Source of the DNA: an uncultured Bacteroidota bacterium
Lineage (GTDB): Bacteria; Bacteroidota; Bacteroidia; Chitinophagales; Chitinophagaceae
Assembly (NCBI GenBank): GCA_903887415.1
Contig: CAISPO010000040.1
Location: forward strand, 1 to 36,651
Length of the DNA stretch: 36,651 nt
Direction of reading: 5' to 3'
In this document: positions 1-8,330 of the stretch, piece after piece
How positions within the stretch are numbered: the first letter of the stretch is position 1
Layout: each line of letters opens with the position of its first letter
Position numbers and translations under genes: made by a program
Notes under the pieces: model-generated
What the model was told of the DNA's origin: nothing
Databases searched by the model: none
What the model saw: only the letters and a program-made list of their open reading frames with translations

Positions 1-104
1 AATAAAATTATATTTTAATACAATTAACTCTTGGTTAAAAAAATAATTTAGCTATTCTCAGGGGAGCTTTTGCAATAAATACCAAAAACGGCACGAATTG
101 CCCA

Positions 105-3100
105 TTATTTGTTGCCTATGATGTGAAAGTAACTTTCTACCATATCCCGGTAATACGGTTTTAGCTGCGGCGGAACTGTTTTGTACAATTCCAGCAGTTG
201 CTTCTGGTCGGTGATATATTTTTGCAATGCTGCGGGTACGGGCCTGCTCATTTCTTCGCCAGACCTGGACGAGCGCTTGTCATCCTGCTCCTGCTCACGC
301 AGCGATTTCTCAGTTTCCAGCAGCCTTGTTGTTATTTCTTTTTGCCGCTGCATCAGTTCATCTGTCAGCCGGCGGTTCACAAGGTCTGTCTCGTTCTTGT
401 CCATCTTCTGCTCCAGTTCCCTGAGCTCTTTAGCGCTGCTGCCAAGGCCTCCTTTACTGTTCAGCTCATTGCTCAGGTCCTGTATCTTCCGCCTTATCAT
501 AGCCTGCTGCTCTGCCAGCCTTGCCAGTTGTTCCGGATCACCATATTCGCCCTGGCCACCTTGCTTGCCCTGGCCTTTTCCTTCCCCTTGTTGTCCCTGG
601 CCCTGCCCCTGGCCAGGCTTATTACCGCCTGGTTTTGGCATTTTACCCATGCCCTCACCCACCTTCTGCTGCTCGGTGATAATGTCAGACAACTGCTCAC
701 CAGGAGTTTTACCCGGTTTTTTTCCGCCGGGCATGCTGCAGCTACCGGAGCCGCCAGGTTTGTTTGCATCGGCCTGCGCCTGCATCAGGTTGGCAAGCAC
801 TTCGTTCAGCATCAGTGCCAGGTTATTGGTATGCGTCATTACATACTGTTCATCCATCTGCGCAAGGTCCACCCTGCGGTCTTCCAGGTTGTCCACTGCT
901 TTTTGCATGTGGTGCTCCAGTTCGGTCGTCTCTTTATTTATGGTCACTGATATCTTTTCTATACGTTTGCTCAGTGCAAACATGCTGTCGCGTATCATTT
1001 GCGAATTGCGGTGCAGCCGGTTTTCCTCTTCCTGGTTGGCCACGTATTGCTGGCTCGATGTAGAAGTTACCTTCACCGACCCCATAAGGTCTTCCTGGTC
1101 AAATGACAGTCTTATCAGGTTGCTTAGTATCTGCCGGGTCGCCTTTATGTCTATGTCTATTTCCTCCGGGCTCTGGCCGCCTGCTTTTTTGCGTAGTGAT
1201 TTTGCCATTTGCTCCAGGTTGTCTGCTGCGCTCTTCTGCGATTTGCCCGCCTTGCCACTCTCCTTCTTGTCCAGGCTCTCCTCGCTTTGCTGCATATCCT
1301 GTTGTGCGTCCTTGCCTTTCTGCTCTTCGTTTTCGAGCCGGTCCTGCTGCTTACTGTCTTTGGCGGCTTTTTTCATGTCGGCCACGTCTTCCTTCATCGC
1401 CTTGTCCAGTTGGTCTTTTAGTTGCTTCTGGTCTTTGCTCAGCTCGCCATTATCCTTTTTGCCTTCTTCTGTTTGCTTTTGCAGGCCCCTTTCTTTTTGT
1501 GCCAGTTCGTCCATTTTATTGGCCACATCTTCCATGTGCATCTGCATTTCCAGCTTCTTCATCAGCTCTTCCATACGCTGCATGTCCATGTTGAAGAGTT
1601 TATTGTCCTGCTGCATCTGCTTCATGGCATCTACGGCCTGGTCTTTATTCAGCTTCTCCATCAGCTCCTGCAGCTTTTTCATTTCTTCCTTCAGCTCATT
1701 GCTCAGCAGGTTGTCCAGTTGCTTGTCCAGGTCCTTCTGCTTTTCCTTTACATCATCACTGTATTTCTTCTGCTCGCTCTGCTGCATCTGCTCTTCAAAC
1801 CGTTGCTTAATGTTTTCAACATTGGTTTTCAGCTCCAGTTGCTTCTTCATCATCTCCTGCAGCGACTGCTGCTGTTCCCACTCCACGCTGTTGCTCTGCA
1901 GCATTTTGCTTTGCATGTCCTTGTAATCACTTTGCAGTTGCTGTGTTTTTTGAGAGCTGTTGCTGATACCAGAATTGATCTGTTGTGAATTTTCGTTTAT
2001 TGCAGAGTCCAGTTGTTTCGGGTCATACATCTGGAAGCTCATCATTTCGCTGCGCGATGCCTTACTGCCATGCACACCATCGTTATCCCAGGCTTCTATG
2101 TAGTAGGTTACTTTTTGCCCCGGTGTTAGCTTCAGGCTCTCAATGTCAAAATACTGCTCGAATGAAGTAAGTGCACCCTCAGTGATCTTCACAGGTATGC
2201 TTTTGGTAAGCACCGGTTTTTCCTTATCGCTCACTTCATAGTTGAACGCCACACGTGTAACACCGTAATCGTCTCCTACAGTACCGGTCAGCAATATCTG
2301 CTTGCCGGTCACCGAGTCCTTGAATTGCTGCAGCTGTATCACTGGGTACTGGTCTGGTATCACCTGCACCTGGTAGCGGTAGCTGTCGGCAATTGCAGCC
2401 TCTTTATTGTGCAGTGTTATGGTATAAGCGGTATCGCTCATAAAGCGGTACTGGTAAGAAAAGGTAGATGAACTGTTTGGCAGCGCCACCGGCATTCCGC
2501 TGCCGAAATGGATCGACGCATTATCCGTATGGTCGGTCACAAATGTCCAGTTCACCGTAGTGCCCACTGGTAGCGTCATGTCGCTCAGGCTGTTCCTTAC
2601 TTCATTCTTCTTGCCTGTATAAGCCGGGTAGTTCACCTGTACCTTAAACGCCTTGAGCACCGGTCTTTGGATCACTCTCAGGGTATTAGATGAAGAATAA
2701 AAGCCTGCTGCATAAAAACGAAAGTTCACCGCCTCAGTCACATTCTTGAAGGTGTATTGAAAGGTATGGTTTTCCAATGGCTGCATAGGTAACCGCTCGC
2801 CATTTACTTCTATTGCAGCATCAGCAGGCAGCATACTTCCCGTAGCCTCGGCTGTGAGTATATAGTCTGCATTTCGTACTGCTATTAGCGATGGGTTCTT
2901 AATAATAAAATGAAACGGAGATGGTTTTTCAAAAGCCTTAGTGGGCTGCAGCAAGCGAGAGGAACCTTCCGTAAATACACTGGGAGCAGCTACAACTATG
3001 AACACGGCTACCAGCAATAGCGGCAGCAGGTATGGCAGATATTTTTTGTTTTTAGAAAGATCGACTGCTTTGGTAATCGGCACTACAGATATGGCGCTTA

Positions 3101-3509
3101 TCTTCTGGTTGATACTGGCCTCCGCAAGCTCACGGCTGGCGTTGTTATCCGGGTGCCGCTTCAATTGCAGTATGTTCAGCAGCCGGTCGCTGATCTCTGG
3201 AAAATGCCTGCCGATGATACTTGCTGCCTGCTCATGAGAGATCACCTTGCCCAGCCGCCCCATTTTGGTAAGCGGGATGATAACCCATGCTATTAATGAC
3301 GATAGCCCCAGCACCATAAACACCGACATTATGGACACCTTCGACCACACAGGCAAGTAGAGGTAATACTCACCAACACTCGCGGTAAGTACATAGAACA
3401 ACAGACAGCTCAAAAATACTAGCCCGCCGCGCAATACCTGGTTGGCATAATACTTCCGTATAAATGCATCCAGCCGATCTATCAGCCACTCATAATTGTT
3501 CGTACTCAT
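105..3509 (-). CDS. DUF4175 family membrane / coiled-coil protein
   Basis: Large protein (about 1134 aa) of the Bacteroidota family known as DUF4175; its molecular role is not established. Visible layout: two N-terminal membrane segments (about residues 28-50 and 58-80) and a third near 160-180, then a beta-rich extracytoplasmic-looking region to about 490, then a long Gln/Lys/Glu/Met-rich coiled coil (about 500-780), a helical segment, and a Gly/Gln/Lys/Pro low-complexity stretch near 930-1000. I chose the ATG at 3509 (starting MSTNNYEW) because the longer frame would begin at a TTG at 3521 and adds only four residues. It is transcribed away from mutS2; no promoter box was obvious, though TAAATTGC lies just upstream. 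The Gln/Lys-rich composition produces long antisense open frames (up to 581 codons) that are not genes. Family assignment is fairly sure, function unknown. Confidence 0.85.
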   Translation of the reverse strand: MSTNNYEWLIDRLDAFIRKYYANQVLRGGLVFLSCLLFYVLTASVGEYYLYLPVWSKVSIMSVFMVLGLSSLIAWVIIPLTKMGRLGKVISHEQAASIIGRHFPEISDRLLNILQLKRHPDNNASRELAEASINQKISAISVVPITKAVDLSKNKKYLPYLLPLLLVAVFIVVAAPSVFTEGSSRLLQPTKAFEKPSPFHFIIKNPSLIAVRNADYILTAEATGSMLPADAAIEVNGERLPMQPLENHTFQYTFKNVTEAVNFRFYAAGFYSSSNTLRVIQRPVLKAFKVQVNYPAYTGKKNEVRNSLSDMTLPVGTTVNWTFVTDHTDNASIHFGSGMPVALPNSSSTFSYQYRFMSDTAYTITLHNKEAAIADSYRYQVQVIPDQYPVIQLQQFKDSVTGKQILLTGTVGDDYGVTRVAFNYEVSDKEKPVLTKSIPVKITEGALTSFEQYFDIESLKLTPGQKVTYYIEAWDNDGVHGSKASRSEMMSFQMYDPKQLDSAINENSQQINSGISNSSQKTQQLQSDYKDMQSKMLQSNSVEWEQQQSLQEMMKKQLELKTNVENIKQRFEEQMQQSEQKKYSDDVKEKQKDLDKQLDNLLSNELKEEMKKLQELMEKLNKDQAVDAMKQMQQDNKLFNMDMQRMEELMKKLEMQMHMEDVANKMDELAQKERGLQKQTEEGKKDNGELSKDQKQLKDQLDKAMKEDVADMKKAAKDSKQQDRLENEEQKGKDAQQDMQQSEESLDKKESGKAGKSQKSAADNLEQMAKSLRKKAGGQSPEEIDIDIKATRQILSNLIRLSFDQEDLMGSVKVTSTSSQQYVANQEEENRLHRNSQMIRDSMFALSKRIEKISVTINKETTELEHHMQKAVDNLEDRRVDLAQMDEQYVMTHTNNLALMLNEVLANLMQAQADANKPGGSGSCSMPGGKKPGKTPGEQLSDIITEQQKVGEGMGKMPKPGGNKPGQGQGQGQQGEGKGQGKQGGQGEYGDPEQLARLAEQQAMIRRKIQDLSNELNSKGGLGSSAKELRELEQKMDKNETDLVNRRLTDELMQRQKEITTRLLETEKSLREQEQDDKRSSRSGEEMSRPVPAALQKYITDQKQLLELYKTVPPQLKPYYRDMVESYFHIIGNK

Positions 3510-3671
3510 CAGGGTACGCAATTTAACGGATTTTCATGAAGGAGAAAGGTTAAAAAAGGGGGAATTGTATATTAATTCTGGAAATGCCAGGAAATGCTAA
3601 AAGGCCTGGAGATCTCCACGGCAAAACTACTGTCCCCAAAAACTACTACGGTGCATTTGCCCCTGAATCTC

Positions 3672-3679
3672 TAATTTTG
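3672..3679 (+). promoter_or_regulatory. Candidate -7 promoter box of mutS2
   Basis: TAATTTTG followed by C matches the Bacteroidota -7 consensus TAnnTTTG and lies 12 bases before the double ATG at 3692/3695. No good -33 TTG is visible at the expected distance. The box lies inside the open frame that begins at 3584, which argues that the upstream 36 codons are not translated. Confidence 0.4.
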
Positions 3680-3691
3680 CTTCCAGTTACC

Positions 3692-5803
3692 ATGATGCAA
3701 CTATACCCGGCACATGCCGCCGAAGCCCTGGAATTTCATAAAGTTTGCGACTTACTACTCCAGAAGTGCCGGACCGATGCTGCGCGTGAGCGTGTAGTGA
3801 ATATCCGTTTCCACACCCGCCTTGACCATATGGAGCGGGAGCTGACACAAGCCAACGAATTTAAAAATATACTCGTAGCTGGCGACCATTTCCCAAATGA
3901 CTTCACCCGCAATATGCAGAAGGAGCTAAAATTGCTTTCGATACCAGGTGGGGTGCTTACGGGGGAGCAATTGCTGGCGTTTCACCAGCTTGCCATCAAC
4001 ATGAAGGATGTGCTGCTCTGGTTCAAAAAGCATGATGAACTGTTTCCGGCACTGCGTATCATTTGCGACGATATAACTTACGAAAAGAAAATAACCGACA
4101 TTATAACGAGCATTATAGATGATAGCGGAATAGTACGCGATACGGCATCACGCGAATTGATGATCATCCGCTCAGAGCTGGGCAAGGCGCGGCATGAAGC
4201 CCGAAGGACATTTGAGTCCGTACTGCGCAAACTAAATAAGGCGGGCTATCTCGCAGATATTTCTGAGAGCTTCCTCAACGGCAGGCGCACAGCAGCGATA
4301 CTTGCAGAATACAAAAGAATAGTAAAGGGCATACTGCACGGTGAAAGCGACACCCAAAAAACCGTATTCATAGAGCCCGAAGAAACAATAGACATCAACA
4401 ACGAGATATTCTCGTTGGAGCGGGCGGAACAGAAGGAAATACACCGCATACTGGTGCAGGCAACCAAAGACCTTTCCGAATTTTCAGTTCAGCTTGAAGC
4501 CTATTTCAAAGTCTCCGGCTTATACGATTACATCAGGGCAAAAGCATTGCTGGCAGTGGATATGAAGGCCAATATGCCGCGCCTCAGCCCTCACCCCGGC
4601 GTGCAGTTGGTAAAAGCATACCACCCGCTCCTGTTCCTGCAAAACAACCATAGCAACAAACTAACTGTTCCGCTGAACCTCACACTCGACAGGCAAAATC
4701 GTATCCTTATTATCAGCGGGCCCAATGCCGGGGGCAAAACAGTAGCCATGAAAACGATAGGCCTGCTGCAGCTCATGGCACAGGCAGGCCTGCTGATAAC
4801 AGCCGATGAAAATTCAGAGATCGGCATCTTCCGCCAACTGATGGTGCAGATAGGCGATACGCAGTCCATAGAGCACGAGCTCAGCACCTACAGCGCACAC
4901 CTGCAGCACATGAAGCACTTTATGGACTTCGCCAATGGCAAAACCCTGTTCTTTATTGATGAACTGGGCAGCGGCTCAGACCCCGACCTTGGCGGCGCTT
5001 TCGCAGAGGCCATTGTAGAAGACCTCGCTGCAAAACATGCGCTTGGCATCATCACCACCCACTATCTGAATCTGAAAGTGATGGCCGGAAAAGTACGTGG
5101 TATTTTTAATGGTGCAATGGCATTTGACGAAGAAAAACTGGAACCCCTCTACCGGCTCACCATTGGCAAGCCCGGCAGCTCGTACACCTTTGCCATCGCA
5201 CAGCGCAGCGGCCTGCCCGCACCGGTCATAGAGCGTGCACGGCAGCTCACAGCCCGCGAGCATTTCAAGCTCGACAAAATGCTGCACCATACCGAGCAGC
5301 AATCCGTAAAGCTGTCTGACAAAGAGAAAGAGCTCGATAAGCTGCTGAAAGAAAACACCCGCCTCAAAAAGAGCTATGAAGAGCTAACCGACAAAGAAAA
5401 ACTACGGCAGCAGCATGAGACTCTGCGCCTGCAAAACATAATAAAAAAAGAAGAGCTCGACTACCTCCGCGACACCGAGCGCAAATTCAAGCAGATCATC
5501 CACGACTGGAAAAAAACGGAGAATAAACAGGAAGTAATCAACGCTGCTGAAAGTGTACTGTTCCGCAAAAAGCAAATAGCCACTAATGCCGCCGCTGCTA
5601 AGAAAGCAGATAAGAACTATGACACCATAGGCGGCGCACCGAAGCCCGGCGACCTCCTGCGCAACAAAGAAAACCACCAGGTAGGCACACTCACCGAGAT
5701 CCAGCGCGACAAACGCGCCATCATCAAGATCGGCAACATGCCCTTCAATGTCAAGCTGGACGAATGGGTAGTCGTGAGGAAAAAGGAAAAACCGGGAAAG
5801 TAA
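3692..5803 (+). CDS. mutS2: MutS2-type DNA-binding ATPase without Smr domain
   Basis: About 703 aa. The N-terminal part carries the MutS2 lever/clamp helices; the ATPase core has a Walker A motif GPNAGGKT near residue 343, a Walker B / D-loop DELGSGSDPDLGG near 421-433, and a following TTHY signature near 455. A charged coiled coil (about 520-620) follows, and the protein ends in a small beta-rich KOW-like tail. Full MutS2 proteins usually carry a C-terminal Smr nuclease domain; none is present here, as in several other Bacteroidota homologues. Family role (known): anti-recombination, or ribosome/collision rescue in some bacteria; which applies here cannot be told. The start at 3692 fits homologues (family N-terminus ...LEFHKV) better than the 3584 start, and a -7 box lies between the two. 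Confidence 0.88.
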   Translation: MMQLYPAHAAEALEFHKVCDLLLQKCRTDAARERVVNIRFHTRLDHMERELTQANEFKNILVAGDHFPNDFTRNMQKELKLLSIPGGVLTGEQLLAFHQLAINMKDVLLWFKKHDELFPALRIICDDITYEKKITDIITSIIDDSGIVRDTASRELMIIRSELGKARHEARRTFESVLRKLNKAGYLADISESFLNGRRTAAILAEYKRIVKGILHGESDTQKTVFIEPEETIDINNEIFSLERAEQKEIHRILVQATKDLSEFSVQLEAYFKVSGLYDYIRAKALLAVDMKANMPRLSPHPGVQLVKAYHPLLFLQNNHSNKLTVPLNLTLDRQNRILIISGPNAGGKTVAMKTIGLLQLMAQAGLLITADENSEIGIFRQLMVQIGDTQSIEHELSTYSAHLQHMKHFMDFANGKTLFFIDELGSGSDPDLGGAFAEAIVEDLAAKHALGIITTHYLNLKVMAGKVRGIFNGAMAFDEEKLEPLYRLTIGKPGSSYTFAIAQRSGLPAPVIERARQLTAREHFKLDKMLHHTEQQSVKLSDKEKELDKLLKENTRLKKSYEELTDKEKLRQQHETLRLQNIIKKEELDYLRDTERKFKQIIHDWKKTENKQEVINAAESVLFRKKQIATNAAAAKKADKNYDTIGGAPKPGDLLRNKENHQVGTLTEIQRDKRAIIKIGNMPFNVKLDEWVVVRKKEKPGK

Positions 5804-5842
5804 TTTCAATTGGCTGGATTAAATCACCCAGATAATAGCAGC

Positions 5843-5891
5843 CCCGGCCTTTAGGTCGGGTACAAAGTCAACTACAATCTGGCTTTAGCCA
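5843..5891 (+). terminator. Two TTTA-loop hairpins behind mutS2
   Basis: CCCGGCC-TTTA-GGTCGGG (5843-5860, one G:T pair) is followed by TGGC-TTTA-GCCA (5880-5891). Both have the same TTTA loop. They lie 40-90 bases after the mutS2 stop and may end its transcript, but there is no clear T-run, so they may be a REP-like repeat instead. Confidence 0.35.
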
Positions 5892-5966
5892 AAATATTAA
5901 ATGAGGGTGATTTTGAAATCCAACAGCGAGCGGTGCGACCGCTTATTGCGGCTTTCAAAATGAGAG

Positions 5967-5992
5967 AAAGGCCCAGCTGATGCAGGGCCTTT
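5967..5992 (-). terminator. Terminator hairpin of the lptE-TPR-secG unit
   Basis: Perfect 8-bp stem AAAGGCCC / GGGCCTTT with a 10-base loop, 25 bases beyond the secG stop. Read on the minus strand it continues CTCTCATTTT, a weak T-rich tail. Being symmetric, it could also stop convergent transcription from mutS2. Confidence 0.6.
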
Positions 5993-6017
5993 CAGAAAAT
6001 TTCTATAATTCAGGGAA

Positions 6018-6308
6018 TTACTTCTTCTTGGCAGGAGCAGTATTCTGCGAGGCAGCATTGCCGTTCTTAACTGGCCCTTCAGGTTTCTGAAACAACGCAA
6101 CGGAAATGATGCACAAACCGGCAACAGTGCTTATCAGTATCCATGTACCTTTTTCCATTACATCGGTGCTTTGCTTCACGCCCATTACCTGCGAGCTCAT
6201 AGTACCAAAGCTCCCGGTAAGGCCGCCACCTTTGGGGTTTTGGATAAGGATAAAAAATGCCAATGCCACACAGGCCAACAGTATCAGTATAATAATGAGA
6301 GATGTCAT
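6018..6308 (-). CDS. secG: Preprotein translocase subunit SecG
   Basis: 96 aa; the accessory inner-membrane subunit of the SecYEG channel. Two hydrophobic helices (about residues 3-22 and 53-72) flank the typical conserved loop with QNPKGGGL and a Gly/Ser/Met-rich stretch. The C-terminal tail is Ala/Lys-rich (ends PAKKK), as often seen in Bacteroidota. The ATG overlaps the stop of the upstream TPR gene by 4 bases, indicating translational coupling. In related genomes groES-groEL often follow secG; here the convergent mutS2 follows instead. Confidence 0.93.
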   Translation of the reverse strand: MTSLIIILILLACVALAFFILIQNPKGGGLTGSFGTMSSQVMGVKQSTDVMEKGTWILISTVAGLCIISVALFQKPEGPVKNGNAASQNTAPAKKK

Positions 6309-7585
6309 GATTGCTTTTCCTTTAAAACTTCCTCTATTTTGCGGGCAAAGTAAGCGTTTTTTTGAGGATTTCGCAAACTTAATTTCCGGTACATATCCAT
6401 TGCCTTGTCATATTTGCCCTGCTTTATATATATTTCCGCCAGCGATTCACTGGCAAGGCCGTCCTCTTTGGCTATGGAGTTTACCGCCATTTCAAATACA
6501 TTTTCGGGTATTTCCTCGTTTTCCTCTTCCAGCGCCGCCGCCAGTTTCTCCTTCTGCCACATCGTTTTCAGCGCTCGCTGGTCTTTCTTTTCTTCTTCCT
6601 GCTTGCGTGTGGTGCTCTTAAAGTGCAGCAGCCATTCAGAGAAGCTCATCATCACCATCAGCGATTTGTCAACTTCGTCAGCATCTGCGCTTTCCTTAAG
6701 GTCAGCTATTTCCACAGGTATTTCTTCTGATATTTTTTCACCTTGCTGCAGGAAATAATCCTGTGTATATATGGGTGATATTAATGCTTCTGCGGCGGTA
6801 TCGCTTACCGCTTCTACCGCTGGCTCGTCAACTGCTGGCGTTACTACATGCAGGGTTACGATTGCCGGTTCAGCAGTTGGCACCGCTTCTTCGGCGATCT
6901 CATATTCGTCACTTGCTTCGTTGTGTCCGGGCGAGGGCTGTTCATCACCAGCCTTAAAAACAGGCTGCGGCACTATTCCCAGCGGCTCAGGGGCAACGGG
7001 GGTCTCTTCTCTTATGAGTTGCAAAAATTCATCGCTCACCTTTACCACCGGCTCCGGACCCGCCTCGTGCTTTATTTCCGCGGCTATTTGATCCGCTATA
7101 CTGTCTTCCTGGTCAGCTATTGTTTCAGGCGTATCTGCTATAGCCGGACCCGGCACCGCAATTTCCTCCGGCGCGCCGGTATCTTCCACTTGCGGCTCTG
7201 GTACATATTCCTGCACCGGGGGTTGGTATTCATTGGCTACAGGTTCACTCACTGCCGCCTCTGGCACATATTCTTGCACAGGCGGGTGATGATCATAGGT
7301 TACAGGTTCGCTTGCCACAAGCTGAGTTATCACAGGCGCCTGGGTGGCTGCAGCGGCAAATTCACAATATTTCATCCAGTTGCCCAGGTATGGCCGGGCC
7401 TTCGCAAGCATTTCCGGCGAGAAACCGGATGATGTCCGGCTTTCAACGGCAGCTATATAGCGCAACGGCACCAGGTAGGGATACGTACGGATCAATGACT
7501 CTACAATGCTATGGTCTCCCCGGGTTACCGAGGCAGGGCTATCCAGCAAGTGGGATATATATTGTATGGAAGATTGGTCTGTCAT
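6305..7585 (-). CDS. TPR-containing hypothetical protein of the lptE-secG unit
   Basis: 426 aa, no signal peptide or membrane segment seen. An N-terminal helical part (about 1-95) is followed by a long acidic, Pro/Val/Glu-rich linker (about 110-270) in which PPVQEYVPE occurs twice. The C-terminal part has a charged helix and TPR-like helix pairs (about 375-420, with the pattern LAEIYIKQGKYDKAMDMYRK). It lies 12 bases behind lptE and overlaps secG by 4 bases. This uncharacterised gene occupies the same place between lptE and secG in many Bacteroidota. The function is unknown; a scaffold role is only a guess. Confidence 0.8.
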   Translation of the reverse strand: MTDQSSIQYISHLLDSPASVTRGDHSIVESLIRTYPYLVPLRYIAAVESRTSSGFSPEMLAKARPYLGNWMKYCEFAAAATQAPVITQLVASEPVTYDHHPPVQEYVPEAAVSEPVANEYQPPVQEYVPEPQVEDTGAPEEIAVPGPAIADTPETIADQEDSIADQIAAEIKHEAGPEPVVKVSDEFLQLIREETPVAPEPLGIVPQPVFKAGDEQPSPGHNEASDEYEIAEEAVPTAEPAIVTLHVVTPAVDEPAVEAVSDTAAEALISPIYTQDYFLQQGEKISEEIPVEIADLKESADADEVDKSLMVMMSFSEWLLHFKSTTRKQEEEKKDQRALKTMWQKEKLAAALEEENEEIPENVFEMAVNSIAKEDGLASESLAEIYIKQGKYDKAMDMYRKLSLRNPQKNAYFARKIEEVLKEKQS

Positions 7586-7597
7586 TACTGTAACCGG

Positions 7598-8101
7598 CTA
7601 CCAATTTACAAAAGCTTTATTAAAAATATCATCCGCCAGCTGATTTCCTATATCATCTATCAATGCGGCCTTTACGTTGTCCAGTATTTGTGAGGCGTCA
7701 AAGTCGGAAAAACGGGTAAATGTCTGGCTAAAATTCGATTTTTCGTTCAGCCGGTTCTTGAAAGTTATCTTTACACTCATAGTAAGCCTGTTTTTCGAGG
7801 CCACCTGCACATTTGTCGCCCCGGTCACTGTCACCTCGTAAGCGGTAATATCGCCGCTCATATCATAGTCTGCATCATCCTTATTTACAGGTGAGAGGCC
7901 CGTCTGCGACAAAATACGGCTGCGCAGCTTATCTGTAAGCGTTGATGCGAGGCTAGGCTCCACGTTGCGCGCCTTATTCTCCAGTTGGTGTATATTCAGG
8001 GTCTTACCCTCAATAGTAGCCCCTGAAAAACTATATATATGACACCCCGCCACCATCAGCAGCAAGGGAAGCAGTAATAAAAGAATGAGTTTGCTCCGCA
8101 T
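7598..8101 (-). CDS. lptE: LptE-family lipoprotein (LPS assembly)
   Basis: 167 aa. Lipoprotein signal: Lys4, a long Leu run, then lipobox VAGC with Cys20 as the lipidated residue. After it comes the IYSFSGATI segment typical of Bacteroidota LptE homologues and an alpha/beta fold matching the family length. Known role: partner plug of LptD in the outer membrane for delivery of lipopolysaccharide. It is first in the lptE-TPR-secG unit. In relatives it directly follows a sigma-54 activator gene; here that gene is about 10 kb away. Confidence 0.85.
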   Translation of the reverse strand: MRSKLILLLLLPLLLMVAGCHIYSFSGATIEGKTLNIHQLENKARNVEPSLASTLTDKLRSRILSQTGLSPVNKDDADYDMSGDITAYEVTVTGATNVQVASKNRLTMSVKITFKNRLNEKSNFSQTFTRFSDFDASQILDNVKAALIDDIGNQLADDIFNKAFVNW

Positions 8102-8295
8102 GAAGTGTAAAAATAGGAAAAAAATGGCGGGTCTTAGATTTGGCTTGTTAGGATAGGCGAAGCACGCCGATAGTTTGCCATTTCACTATTGCACATCCTT
8201 TAATTAGCGCAAGCTGCGCCGTACACAACAAGGGCCAGCGTTTCCGCCAGCCCCTGCTTTTTACAATACCTAAATACGCTCCTCATTCCACTTCA

Positions 8296-8316
8296 CCCTC
8301 CCCTTTTTGGGGAGGG
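8296..8316. repeat. C/G-rich hairpin, REP-like
   Basis: Perfect inverted repeat CCCTCCCC-TTTTT-GGGGAGGG between the stop of the adhesin gene and the start of lptE. There is no T-run on the minus strand behind it, so it is a weak terminator for the adhesin. A similar hairpin occurs at 36590-36611. Confidence 0.6.
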
Positions 8317-8330
8317 CCGGGGAGAGGCCC

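Noticed and set aside
181..1926. Long plus-strand open frame (581 codons) opposite the DUF4175 gene
   Set aside because: Ser/Cys/Leu-rich composition without any domain; it is the antisense shadow of the Gln/Lys/Glu-rich coiled coil of the real gene.
7621..8101. The lptE-activator separation as an assembly error
   Set aside because: Cannot be excluded from sequence alone, but all genes at the junctions are intact and separated by ordinary intergenic DNA, so real rearrangement is preferred.
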